Assembly: GCA_002409595.1 (NCBI GenBank)
Contig: DHNQ01000015.1
Location: 1 to 41,574 of the forward strand
From: Dysgonomonas sp. UBA5412
GTDB taxonomy: Bacteria > Bacteroidota > Bacteroidia > Bacteroidales > Dysgonomonadaceae
DNA length: 41,574 nt
Direction: 5' to 3'
Positions within the stretch are counted from its first letter, which is position 1; every line of letters begins with the position of its first letter. The translations under genes and the position numbers were made by a program. The notes under the pieces were generated by a model. That model did no database searches. It worked only from the letters and a program-made list of their open reading frames with translations, and had not been told where the DNA came from. Below, one piece after another: positions 16,875 through 26,135 of this stretch.

Positions 16875-16891
16875 GAGCCTATATTAGGCTC
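16875..16891. repeat. Small hairpin directly after the GH43 stop
   Basis: GAGCCTA-TAT-TAGGCTC, a perfect 7-bp stem with a 3-nt loop, between the GH43 stop and the main terminator. There is no T-run next to it; it may stabilise the mRNA 3' end. Confidence 0.5.
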
Positions 16892-16909
16892 TGTTATAAG
16901 ATATTCTTT

Positions 16910-17950
16910 TTATTTCTTGTTTATAACAGGTACTTCAGCCTTCAATGATGGTATTCCATTCTGGACATAAGGCCATCCCTCAACATCCCATAAAACCTTG
17001 TCAAGCAAAACCTGACGGGAATTTTGTAAAGCATCAAGCTGGAAAGCATGGTATATCATCCACGTATTCTTGGCATCATCTTCTATCAGAGTAGAATTAT
17101 GCCCCGTTCCAACAAACCCATTGCCTTTAGCGATCACATCTTCATGTGAATTATCTAACATAGTCTTTCCCTCTTTGTTTACATAAGGACCAAATAAGCT
17201 CTTGGAGCGACCGACAACTGTTTTGTACGTACTTTTCTCTCCTTCGCAGCAAGAACCAACAGAGGCAAATAAATAATAATAGTCTCCTCGCTTCCAGATA
17301 TTAACACCTTCATAGGCATCTCCCGCCAAACGTTGTTTTGTGTCCAAGTTATAAGTTATATCCAAGTTGTCGGAAATATTTAACTCCATTATATAGAGAC
17401 CTCTGAAACTACCCCATATCATATAATATTTACCATTGTCTTCGAAAAAGAACTGATCTATTGAGTTCTCAACATCAACGTCTCTACTGTCAAAGACTTT
17501 TCCTTTCTCGGCAAATGGACCTTCAGGCTTGTCTGCAATGGCATACCCAATAGTACTCACCCAATGGTTACCCCAAATAGCAAGGGAATAGAACAAAGCA
17601 TATTTATCTTTTATTTTTCGAATCTCAGGTGCCCACAGAGCTCCACCTTTAACTAAATTGGGGCGAGTTTCGTTGGTAAATGCAGTACCGACCTGCGACC
17701 ATTCTATCAAATCACTTGATTTAAAAATTGGGAGATTGTGAATATCCTCTGTTGCATATAGATAAAAACTCCCATCGTCGGCTCTAATCACAGTAGGATC
17801 GGGAAGCGACATTTTGATAATTGGATTTGTGTAATATTCTTTTTTGACTGGTTTTTCCGGCTCTTGTCCGGATTTTGAACTTACGCTCTCTTTACACGAA
17901 AACAGAAAGACTAGCAATAAGAAAGAAATAAGGCAACTTTTTTTTTCCAT
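16910..17950 (-). CDS. Glycoside hydrolase family 43 lipoprotein
   Basis: 346 aa. The N-terminus is a lipoprotein signal: CLISFLLLVFLFSCKESVSS, with a lipobox ending in the Cys of FSC. The five-bladed beta-propeller of GH43 is recognisable: NPIIKMSLPDPTVIRADDGS with the catalytic-base Asp, GGALWAPEIRKIKDKYALFY, IDQFFFEDNGKYYMIWGSFR, YEGVNIWKRGDYYYLFASVG with the presumed acid Glu, and GTGHNSTLIEDDAKNTWMIY. GH43 enzymes remove arabinose or xylose residues from plant polysaccharides. No SusC/SusD pair is nearby, so it is not part of a visible utilisation locus. It has its own terminator. Confidence 0.92.
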   Translation of the reverse strand: MEKKSCLISFLLLVFLFSCKESVSSKSGQEPEKPVKKEYYTNPIIKMSLPDPTVIRADDGSFYLYATEDIHNLPIFKSSDLIEWSQVGTAFTNETRPNLVKGGALWAPEIRKIKDKYALFYSLAIWGNHWVSTIGYAIADKPEGPFAEKGKVFDSRDVDVENSIDQFFFEDNGKYYMIWGSFRGLYIMELNISDNLDITYNLDTKQRLAGDAYEGVNIWKRGDYYYLFASVGSCCEGEKSTYKTVVGRSKSLFGPYVNKEGKTMLDNSHEDVIAKGNGFVGTGHNSTLIEDDAKNTWMIYHAFQLDALQNSRQVLLDKVLWDVEGWPYVQNGIPSLKAEVPVINKK

Positions 17951-18320
17951 TTTAATTCATATAATTTGTTAGTATTAGCTTATACATAGCTTATGTGATA
18001 AGAAATGTACAGACTTAGATTTAAAATATTTTACACACAAGGCTCTCCCATTTATTCGTTTGGAGAAACATAAAGCTTCGATTATGTTCTATAGCAACAT
18101 TTAATGAAAGAGACAGAGTCTTTAAATAATCTATTCTGAGAATACTCCACTATCACAGCTATATTCTATAGATTTGTTCGAATCTTGATTTTCGATAATT
18201 AAAGATCAGACGTTTATTATCTATTCTATGGAGAAAACTTCAAATATCACGAGTGGGCATCCTCGAAATAATTGAATTTACAATATTGCAAATATATTAA
18301 AAAGAACCAACATATGAATC
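17951..18320. other. Non-coding region between GH43 gene and polysaccharide operon
   Basis: About 370 bp with no credible gene. Near the GH43 start the minus strand has a direct repeat ATAAGCTA-TGT-ATAAGCTA (about 17977-17995), possibly regulatory. No clear TAnnTTTG box was found for the GH43 gene here. Confidence 0.5.
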
Positions 18321-18363
18321 TAAAAAAACAACGAGAGGAAAAAATTCCCTCTCGTTGTTTAAA
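18321..18363 (-). terminator. Terminator of the polysaccharide operon
   Basis: AAACAACGAGAGG (18326-18338) pairs perfectly with CCTCTCGTTGTTT (18348-18360) around a 9-nt loop; on the minus strand the stem runs into a T-tract (TTTTTTTAG). It lies 26 bp after the stop of the last gene and closes the whole 18-kb operon. Confidence 0.9.
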
Positions 18364-18388
18364 AATTACTCATAGAGAGTAAATTTAT

Positions 18389-20643
18389 TTATTTTGTTAA
18401 AGAATTAATCAGCAAAGCAATAACAGATGCCATAGAGGTTACACTTGAAGCAAGGGCTACTGTTTGACCGATCGTCATTTTTTCTTTCTGCTCTTTAGTC
18501 GGAACGATTATTTCTGCTCCGGGCTTGATTAAATCTTTGCTAGAGCCTTTTGCTTTAGCAGTCATACCATTCATATATACGACATAAGCTCTTTTCTTTT
18601 CGGCTAAATCACTATATCCACCAGCTTGTTCTATATAGTATTTAAGGGATTGTCCTCTTTTATAAAGAACTGTGTTAGGATGCATTACCGCTCCATTTAT
18701 TTTTATCGTATTATTAAATTCGGGAATTATTAGTTTATCATCTGCTCTTAAAACAATATCATATTCAGATCTTGGATTCTTAATAGCTTTATCTAATTCT
18801 ATTCCGACAGTATATTCTACTCCTGTTTCTAGAGATTTTGTAGATATAGAATCTTTCATTGCTCCTCTGGCCAACATTTCGAGATATTGTTTTTGTCGAG
18901 CTATTTCATCTTCGGTCATTCTTCTAATTAAGCGTGCACCTTCTGCATAAGCATTACTAGATAGTCCTCCAGACAATCCTACAATTTCAGAAACTCTTTG
19001 TTCTTTTTGAGTTAGCGTATATGTCCCGGGGAATAGGACTTCGCCCTCGATTTTCACATTACGTTGTTCTTGATAGCCAGGGCTTCTTCTTACATATACC
19101 TGATCGTATGGCTCTAAAATAAAATCAGACTTTCCATCGGCAATGAGACCATCTGTAATGGAAAATGAAAATATTTTAGCTATTGTAGTGGCATTGCTGG
19201 TACTACTTGGATCTACAATTCTTCGAGAAACGTCTATTTTGGCAGTAGAGGCTGAACTTAGTAAACCTCCTGCTCTTACAATCAAATCTTTTATTGTTGT
19301 ATTATCTGCGTATTGATATTCACCCGGATTGGCAACCATTCCTCTAATTGTCAGATCTCCTAAATCTTCGTCAATAGTATTTGCTGCGATATATAAAACA
19401 TCATTCTTTCTTAAAGGTGTATCCCCATAACTACTTGAAGCTAGATTATTCAAATTCAAAGCCAATGTTTCAAAAGTTAAATCACTTTTTTCTCGAGTCA
19501 AGACAGCTCGATCAAGAAACGCATCCTCTGTTAGCCCTCCTGCTTTTTCAATTAAGTCTCGTACAGTTTTTATATTTCCTCCTATTTCATAATATCCTGG
19601 ATAGAAAACATTCCCTTGTACTTCGACTCTATTCTCAAAAAGCTGCAGCCCTTTACCTATAGAAATACTATCTCCATCAGCTAATGAAAAAGACGCTATT
19701 GTTTCAGAGTTCAGAGTATGTATCTGTCTATATTTACCGGTTTTTCTACTTAGAGTTATTTTGGATGTATTTGCATTTCCTGCAAAGCCTCCAGCATAAG
19801 CGATAAGATCTTTAGCCGTTTCTTTTTGGATCATTTCATACAACATTGGACGCTTAACTTGTCCTGTAATATTTACCAAAGAGTGATAAGGGGGAACTAT
19901 AATAACATCTCCATCGAAAAGGCGTATTTCATCAGAAGATTTTCCATGTAATAAGAAATCATAAATATCTATAGATGTTACAAGTTTACTATTTCTATAT
20001 AGATTTACTTCACGAAGAGATCCTATGTCATTTATCCCACCAGCTAAATACAGTGCATTAAACACCGAGGATAAGGATGATAAGGCATAAGTTCCAGGTG
20101 TTACAACTTCTCCCATAACATTGACTTGTATGGTTCGTATCTGTCCTAATGTCAGATTTATATCTGATGTTCCAACTCCTGATTCATCTTCAACTCCAGC
20201 ATATAAACTGGCCAATTTTCTTTTTACGAAATTGTTTGCTTGCTCTATTGTCATCCCACTTAAAAAAATAGGACCAAGATTATCAATATTTATTGTCCCA
20301 TCAGGAGTTATGGTCTTTCGAATACTTGTCTGTGAAGCTCCCCAAATATCTATAATAACCTCATCACCTGCCCCCAACTTGTAATTTGTGGGAGTTGGAA
20401 TGTTCATTTCCGGGGCAAAAGTTAGGTTTTTCTGATTAAAGATATTCTTTCCAAATACTTCATTACGCAAAGTATCTACAATAACAATAGAATCTCCTTC
20501 AAGATTCCAATAAACAGTTTTATTTCCTTGATATGAAATCAAGCGACTGGTCTGTCTTGGGTCTGTTCTATCTAAAGGGGTAGTACGTAAGACTGTTCCG
20601 GTTCCACCAGGAATCGAACTGTTTGCATATCTAATTTTATATC
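18389..20643 (-). pseudogene. 5'-truncated second copy of the Wza-like polysaccharide exporter
   Basis: The 717 residues read from a TTG at 20542 align along their length with residues from about 107 on of the Wza-like protein at 33837-36218, including the same C-terminus (VTSMASVIALLINSLTK). It has the polysaccharide export domain (NYKLGAGDEVIIDIWGASQT) and the same set of SLBB repeats (for example MVANPGEYQYADNTTIKDLI). Reading stays open upstream to a TGA at about 20644-20646, adding SSIPGGTGTVLRTTPLDRTD and so on, but there is no ATG and no signal peptide. A translated product would stay in the cytoplasm, so it is probably non-functional. It is the last gene of the operon, directly before the terminator. 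Confidence 0.8.
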
Positions 20644-20755
20644 AGCGTTATATGTGTTCTCCAATTGGTAGAAATCTCTAAAAAATCACCTGAATTTCGC
20701 AGTGTTTTGAAAGGAACTGCTTTGGGGAATTCCTTGTAGAACAAATTTAACTATT
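20644..20755. other. Junction sequence before the truncated exporter copy
   Basis: About 110 bp with no full gene. One minus-strand frame is open for about 38 codons (KEFPKAVPFKTLRNSGDFLE), starting just after the GT26 stop, with no start codon; I cannot identify it. It marks the breakpoint where the second exporter gene lost its 5' end. Confidence 0.4.
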
Positions 20756-21472
20756 TTATTTTGCTATCCAATCTTTAACAAATAAAACAGGGAAAATAAA
20801 TGCAGCTTTTAGATATCGTTTTCGTGTATGTTTTTCTTTATACATTCTGTAAATGAAACGTACATTATATTTATCTACCCATTGGGGGTAATAATCAATT
20901 TTATTGTCTCCTTTAGCTGTTTGGCTAATAAAACCACCACAAGTAAATCCTATTCCTTTATACCCTCTATCTTTTATTTCTACAAGGAATCGTTCTTGAT
21001 GAAGAATTCCCATTCCAACAATTAAAAAATCAGGATTAGCAGATATTATTTTATCATATTCTTCTTCTTTATCCTTTTGTCCATCGAAATAGCCACTTCT
21101 ATATCCTATTATTTCTAATTTTGGATAATTATTTTTTAATATACCTATAGTTACTTGAATCTCATCTTCCATAGAACCAACAACATAAATAGATTTGTTA
21201 TTTTCTATAGAATAATTAAATAAAGTGGGAGCGACTGAAGTCATATCGAAACTTCTACGCTTTATTTTTTTCTCATAAAGAGTTTTAATAGCTTTAATAA
21301 GTATACTTCCATCAACAAATATGCCATCAAATTTCCCAAAGAGCTGCTCGTTTTTTCTAGCATCTAGATATGATACAGGATTGAGAAATGTATAAATACA
21401 ATCTTTCTCAACAAAAAAACTACTCGAACTCCTTTCTTTGGTAGAAAATATTATTTCAAGAACATTCTTCAT
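20756..21472 (-). CDS. WecG/TagA/CpsF family glycosyltransferase (GT26)
   Basis: 238 aa, the family's normal size. Recognisable parts are FDGIFVDGSILIKAIKTL, RRSFDMTSVAPTLFNYSIEN with the catalytic-region Asp-x-Thr, KSIYVVGSMEDEIQ, NPDFLIVGMGILHQERFLVE (the GMG.PxQE pattern, here with LH) and GIGFTCGGFISQTAKG. GT26 enzymes add a sugar (ManNAc, ManNAcA or Glc) to an undecaprenyl-diphosphate-linked first sugar at the inner face of the inner membrane. It likely adds the second sugar of the repeat unit. The enzyme for the first sugar is absent from this locus. It is 75 bp downstream of wzy. Confidence 0.9.
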   Translation of the reverse strand: MKNVLEIIFSTKERSSSSFFVEKDCIYTFLNPVSYLDARKNEQLFGKFDGIFVDGSILIKAIKTLYEKKIKRRSFDMTSVAPTLFNYSIENNKSIYVVGSMEDEIQVTIGILKNNYPKLEIIGYRSGYFDGQKDKEEEYDKIISANPDFLIVGMGILHQERFLVEIKDRGYKGIGFTCGGFISQTAKGDNKIDYYPQWVDKYNVRFIYRMYKEKHTRKRYLKAAFIFPVLFVKDWIAK

Positions 21473-21547
21473 AATTTTTTATTTGATGAAAATATAGGCA
21501 ATAGATATACAGAATACTAATTCGATATTAACATTTACAGACTAATA

Positions 21548-22681
21548 TTATGCTCTTTTTTTCTGCAATCTTAAATTCTCTTTATGAATACAAATGTAAT
21601 ATATCGAAAATAAATAAATAATAGAAAGGTGATCAAACATCATATTATGCATAAAAGAGACAATATATATCAATAGAGGAATTAAAGGTTTATATAGTTT
21701 ACTAAAAATAGTTACCAATGAGTAAATAAAAAACATAAAAAAAAGTATACCCCAATCCACGATCAGTTTTAAAATATCATTATGGGCTAATATCAGAGAA
21801 TCACCCGTATTGTATTTATTTAAAATGGAGTTAGCTGTCCCTATTCCATTACCAAAAAGCAATTCAACTGGAGAAGACGAAGATATTAGATTGAACAAAG
21901 ATAGTTTTAACTCCATACGAGTTAAATAAGAATAATCTTCTCCTTCACTATATCTATCTAGAACCTCATTTAATCCAATAGAATAGAGTAAGTTATATAT
22001 AATATCATTGAATGTTATCAATATAACAATAAATCCAATCAAAGCAAAAAGGAACCCTTTTTTATTAAAAATAGACAAATATTTAAAGTCAACGAGATCT
22101 ATTAAGCTGATAATAACAACTAAAACTAGACCACTTCTTGTCCCTGTAAAAAAAACTACTATAAATAGAGAAAGATAGGCTATTATTTTATGTTTTTTAT
22201 TTGTAATAATCAAAGAATATATATGTGTAAGATAGGTACAGTATATTGCTAGTGTTGTAGGGGAGCCCGCCCAACCCATAAATCGATTTTCATGATTCAT
22301 AAATTGCTCTCCAAAAATATAACTCAAAAACACAATTATTGTTATGATAAATATGGATACTACATTTTTTAACAGCGAGGATTCGATTTGTAAAAAATAA
22401 TTATGAATAACACAGAAATAGACAAGTAGAATGAAAATAAAGGAAATATAATCTCGTTCTGTAAACGACCCTAGATTTATTAGACAAAAAAATAAAGATG
22501 GGAATAATGCATATATCGCTTTTTTTTTAAGGTAACCTTTTTTTAAAACAATTGCAGTAAGCGCTAATATTATACACCCTAAATAGACATTAACAGACAA
22601 AAAAGGATTAGTCGAAAATAAAGATATTATAATAGGTATTATAATAAATAAATTATTTCGTGAACATATGATTGACATCAT
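21548..22681 (-). CDS. wzy: O-antigen/capsule polymerase Wzy
   Basis: 377 aa, with about ten to twelve hydrophobic helices beginning at FIIIPIIISLFSTNPFLSVN. A large loop near residues 245-300 (YSEGEDYSYLTRMELKLSLF) contains the GNGIGTANS segment typical of Wzy/O-antigen ligase (Wzy_C) proteins. As usual for polymerases, sequence conservation is low and the call rests on topology and context. It would link flipped repeat units in the periplasm. The start overlaps the upstream glycosyltransferase by 4 bp. Base composition is very AT-rich. Confidence 0.85.
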   Translation of the reverse strand: MMSIICSRNNLFIIIPIIISLFSTNPFLSVNVYLGCIILALTAIVLKKGYLKKKAIYALFPSLFFCLINLGSFTERDYISFIFILLVYFCVIHNYFLQIESSLLKNVVSIFIITIIVFLSYIFGEQFMNHENRFMGWAGSPTTLAIYCTYLTHIYSLIITNKKHKIIAYLSLFIVVFFTGTRSGLVLVVIISLIDLVDFKYLSIFNKKGFLFALIGFIVILITFNDIIYNLLYSIGLNEVLDRYSEGEDYSYLTRMELKLSLFNLISSSSPVELLFGNGIGTANSILNKYNTGDSLILAHNDILKLIVDWGILFFMFFIYSLVTIFSKLYKPLIPLLIYIVSFMHNMMFDHLSIIYLFSIYYICIHKENLRLQKKRA

Positions 22682-23736
22682 TTTATATATTTATTGATTG
22701 ACTCTCCATAGTATAATACATTAGTATCTTGAAAGAAATGCTTCATTTGTTTTCCCCATATATCAATATTTAAAAATATTAATTTTTCTTTTGGGTAGCT
22801 CGATCTTAGTAGCTCAATCGCAGTAGAGGATATCTCAGAAACTATAAAAGTATATTGAAAATAATCAATATTCTCGAAAGGGACTTCTTTGTCTAACAGA
22901 ATTATGTTTGTACCATAATATTTGTATTTAGTTATATCTTCTCGAGGATGAGGTTTTACATATACAGAGTAATCAAGGTTTAATAACTCCTGAATCAGTT
23001 TCATTATTGTGACAGTTCCTTTCTGACTATAAGACCTAATGTTTTCGTAAGGAAGTGTAAGAATTAAAACACTCCTAAAATTATCTCCTTTGTACACTTT
23101 TTCAGTCTTAATTACTCCATCAATACCCATCTCTGCAAAAGAGACCACTTCTGCTGAAGTTTTATACAGTTTTTTACTTGGCACCCTTAAGACAACCTTA
23201 TTGAAGCGTCTATGAGTTCCATGGACTCTAAAGTACTGATACTGAAACCCTAAAACAACAGGAGTAAGAAGATTGTATGTGATTTTCTTAAAAAAATCAC
23301 TTTTAATTGCTTTTATATAATGGGCAAAACCCTCATCTATACTCCATGCAACAGTTTGATTCGTAATGTTTTTAAGTATTAATTGAGATAGAATATTTTT
23401 TTCGGAAAAACATAAATAATTGTCTATTTTTTCTGCTTTAATCAATCCTTTTATCTTTTTATTATATTCTAGTATCTTATCACGAAGATCCCTCCCTTGC
23501 TTTATCCGATCAATTATATATGACAAATATTTCTTTTTTCCATAATATGTCAAGTCTAGATTCACCTCTATACTCCTAGAATCGCTAAATTCTTTAGATA
23601 TATAATTGGCAACTAATTTATCATAAAAGATAATCCACTCAGTCGATCCAAAATATCCACTGTTTAATAGTTGTCCTAATGTCCTCACATGAAATGGAGT
23701 CTGAATATATGCTATGTTTTTTTTCTCTAAACCCAT
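22678..23736 (-). CDS. Sialyltransferase-like glycosyltransferase, candidate legionaminyltransferase
   Basis: 352 aa with a GT-B look. Three short motifs typical of bacterial sialyltransferases (GT38, GT52, GT80) occur in order: an acidic D/E-D/E-G motif in AWSIDEGFAHYI (about residue 133), the His-Pro motif in YSVYVKPHPREDI (about 264) and a Ser-Ser motif in FIVSEISSTAIELL (about 305). The opening IAYIQTPFHVRTLGQLLNSG is also like polysialyltransferase-type proteins. Such enzymes use CMP-activated nonulosonic acids, the product this operon makes, so it is the best candidate for the transferase. The exact GT family is uncertain between GT52-like and POLYSIA (PF07388) type. Confidence 0.75.
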   Translation of the reverse strand: MGLEKKNIAYIQTPFHVRTLGQLLNSGYFGSTEWIIFYDKLVANYISKEFSDSRSIEVNLDLTYYGKKKYLSYIIDRIKQGRDLRDKILEYNKKIKGLIKAEKIDNYLCFSEKNILSQLILKNITNQTVAWSIDEGFAHYIKAIKSDFFKKITYNLLTPVVLGFQYQYFRVHGTHRRFNKVVLRVPSKKLYKTSAEVVSFAEMGIDGVIKTEKVYKGDNFRSVLILTLPYENIRSYSQKGTVTIMKLIQELLNLDYSVYVKPHPREDITKYKYYGTNIILLDKEVPFENIDYFQYTFIVSEISSTAIELLRSSYPKEKLIFLNIDIWGKQMKHFFQDTNVLYYGESINKYIK

Positions 23737-23757
23737 AGGTAAACATTATGAATTAAA

Positions 23758-25035
23758 TTATTTTATTTTGCTTTTTAAAAAGTTGTTTTTATAGCAATAA
23801 ATAATGGTTAACAAGCAAATCGTAAAATTACTTATAAGCGAAATATAAGCAGTATAGAGGGGGGAAAATCTAGTAAATAGTAAAGAGAGTAGGAAATGAC
23901 ATATTGAAATTGATACTGTAATATACATTAGGCTCTTTGTCTTTTTATAAAAATATAAGTAGTTAACAAATAGATAATACACACATTGAAAGAATGCCCC
24001 TATGCAAAGAGGGTACAAAAGAGGAATAGCTCTTATGTAGCTAGGAAATAAGTATGGAATCCCAATATGTGCTCCAATAATGACACACACTGTTATTAAT
24101 CCAAAGAAACCAGTCATAATATAGATCTGCTTTAATAGATTATTTTTTGTATGTGAGGTTTCATTCGCTAGACTTTTATATATGAATACTGAGTTTGCCA
24201 TGTTAAATGCTAGTCCTATCATATTGATTATATTGCCAAAGTTCAGAGCAAAGCTAAATAATCCAACTGTACTAATAGAACCAAAAAAGTTCAAAATATA
24301 TCTATCAAGGCCTTGTCTTAGCCAATTTGACATAGCATGAGGTAATAAGGGAGCGCCAAAACTAATACTCTCCTTAATAACTTTAACATCCACTTTTTTG
24401 AAGATGAAAAAACTTTTACTATATAAAACGATAAAAGATATTATCGAGAAAATTATAGTGACAATCAACTGTGCATAAACTCTCCCTTCCCAATCTAATT
24501 TACACTTATATACAAATAATAAAGTTAATAATAGATTTAGTAAAATTATACCTGAGCTATATACTCCGTATATAATTGGCTTTTCTTGTAATCTCCATAT
24601 TTCTAGATTTATAGTTGTGAAAACTTGTCCTAAACAAATAAATACTGCAATACATTGAAATACTCTTGAAAAGCCCAGTATAGTTTCTATATATTGACCT
24701 CCAATAAAAATCATTAGGAGTAATATTATAGATATAGAAATGCTAATTATAGAAATTGCTGATATTATTTTGGCTAGATCATTTTCTGTTTTTTGAAAAA
24801 ATGATACTCCTACATAAGTAATGCTAGCTAGAGGGATTATTACAGTTAATACTAAAACTGTTGTTTGAAAAAGGTTCAGTGCTCCATAACTATTGGTCGA
24901 TAAGATATCGGCTAATATCATTAATAATAGAAAATTTACTCCATTATTTAAGAATGAGAAAAAAGAAAACCAAATTCCATTTTTGATATTTGTCCCTTTA
25001 AAAGGTATTTTTTTTAGACGTTTGAGAAAAAACAT
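23758..25035 (-). CDS. wzx: Wzx-type polysaccharide flippase
   Basis: 425 aa with about twelve to fourteen transmembrane segments, opening with the amphipathic GIWFSFFSFLNNGVNFLLLM typical of PST-family flippases. The region FGAPLLPHAMSNWLRQGLDR is a recognisable Polysacc_synt signature, and helices continue to the C-terminus. It should move the undecaprenyl-linked repeat unit across the inner membrane. It lies between the GT2 gene and the sialyltransferase-like gene with about 20-bp gaps. Strongly AT-rich, like wzy. Confidence 0.9.
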   Translation of the reverse strand: MFFLKRLKKIPFKGTNIKNGIWFSFFSFLNNGVNFLLLMILADILSTNSYGALNLFQTTVLVLTVIIPLASITYVGVSFFQKTENDLAKIISAISIISISISIILLLMIFIGGQYIETILGFSRVFQCIAVFICLGQVFTTINLEIWRLQEKPIIYGVYSSGIILLNLLLTLLFVYKCKLDWEGRVYAQLIVTIIFSIISFIVLYSKSFFIFKKVDVKVIKESISFGAPLLPHAMSNWLRQGLDRYILNFFGSISTVGLFSFALNFGNIINMIGLAFNMANSVFIYKSLANETSHTKNNLLKQIYIMTGFFGLITVCVIIGAHIGIPYLFPSYIRAIPLLYPLCIGAFFQCVYYLFVNYLYFYKKTKSLMYITVSISICHFLLSLLFTRFSPLYTAYISLISNFTICLLTIIYCYKNNFLKSKIK

Positions 25036-25055
25036 ATGTCATTAACAGATACAGA

Positions 25056-26108
25056 TTAAATATAATTAGGAAATTTAATAGGATATTTCCATTCTTTTTT
25101 ATTTATATCATAAAAATACGATATGTTCATTTTTCTTTTTTGATAAATACTTTGGGGAAGGAATATTAGTTTAATGGAAAAAATAATCAGTTTGTAAAAA
25201 AGAGGAATTTTATGATTTAATTTACCTATACCTAGTTGTGCATTTTCTGTTTCAAAAATATCAATTACAACCTTAATTCTTTTCAAATTCGAGAATTCAA
25301 GTCTTTTAATGAATCTAGTTAATAGATAACGGATCGTATTAACTAAAAATATTTGAGTATATTTGAAAGTATAAATATCTATATCGATATGATTTGGATT
25401 AGCAGAAAGAATTTTAATTAATCCTTGATGAATAGTCAATAATCTATCATAAAATTTAGGGTTAAAAGATTTCATTCTAGTTACAGATTCCAAATCTTCA
25501 TTATATGTATATGCGCAGATATTTGTTTTGTAGAAGCAGGAAGTGAAGTTGGGCAAAGAAAATAGGAGGTAATTATCTTCATAGAAACAATTCTCAGCAA
25601 AGAAAATACGATTAGATATCAAAAAATCCCTAGAGTATATTTTTGTCCAAATTCTACCAAAGTTTACTTTTAATAAAGATGATGTCTCATTATCCAAGAC
25701 AATTTTTCCTTCTTCAAATCTTGTATCAATAGATGAAATAATTTTTCCTTTGCTCACATAATTATAATCTATAAAATCATAATCATCGCACTTAATGTCA
25801 TGAAGAAAAAAATATGCTTCGATATTTATGAAATCGTCAGAATCAACAAACCAAATATATTTGCCAGTTGAATGTTGTAAACCTTTATTTTTAGCTCCAC
25901 CTGGACCAGAATTCTCTTGCTTATATATTCTTATTGTTGATTTAGAAAAGTAAAATTTATTAATAACTTCTTCGTAAGTATTATCTGTAGACCCATCGTC
26001 TACAATGATAATTTCAATATCTTTAAAGTCAAAAGATTTAATATTATTATATAAATTATTAATGATCTTTTCTCTATTAAAAATGGGGATTATAATTGAT
26101 AATAGCAT
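25056..26108 (-). CDS. Family 2 glycosyltransferase
   Basis: 350 aa. The N-terminal GT-A domain is clear: LSIIIPIFNREKIINNLYNN, IEIIIVDDGSTDNTYEEVIN, NSGPGGAKNKGLQHSTGKYI and the metal-binding DSDD in WFVDSDDFI. About 130 less conserved residues follow, ending with basic and hydrophobic patches (LIIFSIKLIFLPQSIYQKRK) that may associate with the membrane. It likely transfers a nucleotide-diphospho sugar into the repeat unit; the sugar cannot be deduced. 27 bp after legF. Confidence 0.93.
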   Translation of the reverse strand: MLLSIIIPIFNREKIINNLYNNIKSFDFKDIEIIIVDDGSTDNTYEEVINKFYFSKSTIRIYKQENSGPGGAKNKGLQHSTGKYIWFVDSDDFINIEAYFFLHDIKCDDYDFIDYNYVSKGKIISSIDTRFEEGKIVLDNETSSLLKVNFGRIWTKIYSRDFLISNRIFFAENCFYEDNYLLFSLPNFTSCFYKTNICAYTYNEDLESVTRMKSFNPKFYDRLLTIHQGLIKILSANPNHIDIDIYTFKYTQIFLVNTIRYLLTRFIKRLEFSNLKRIKVVIDIFETENAQLGIGKLNHKIPLFYKLIIFSIKLIFLPQSIYQKRKMNISYFYDINKKEWKYPIKFPNYI

Positions 26109-26135
26109 ATGTTCTATTTGAGATTCTTAATATAT

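Noticed and set aside
20598..20622. A tRNA T-arm-like stretch (minus strand GTTCGATTCCTGGTGGAACC) before the truncated exporter, suggesting an attachment site.
   Set aside because: It is explained as coding sequence of the extended exporter frame (SSIPGGTGTVLR) and has no tRNA body, so the resemblance is probably chance.
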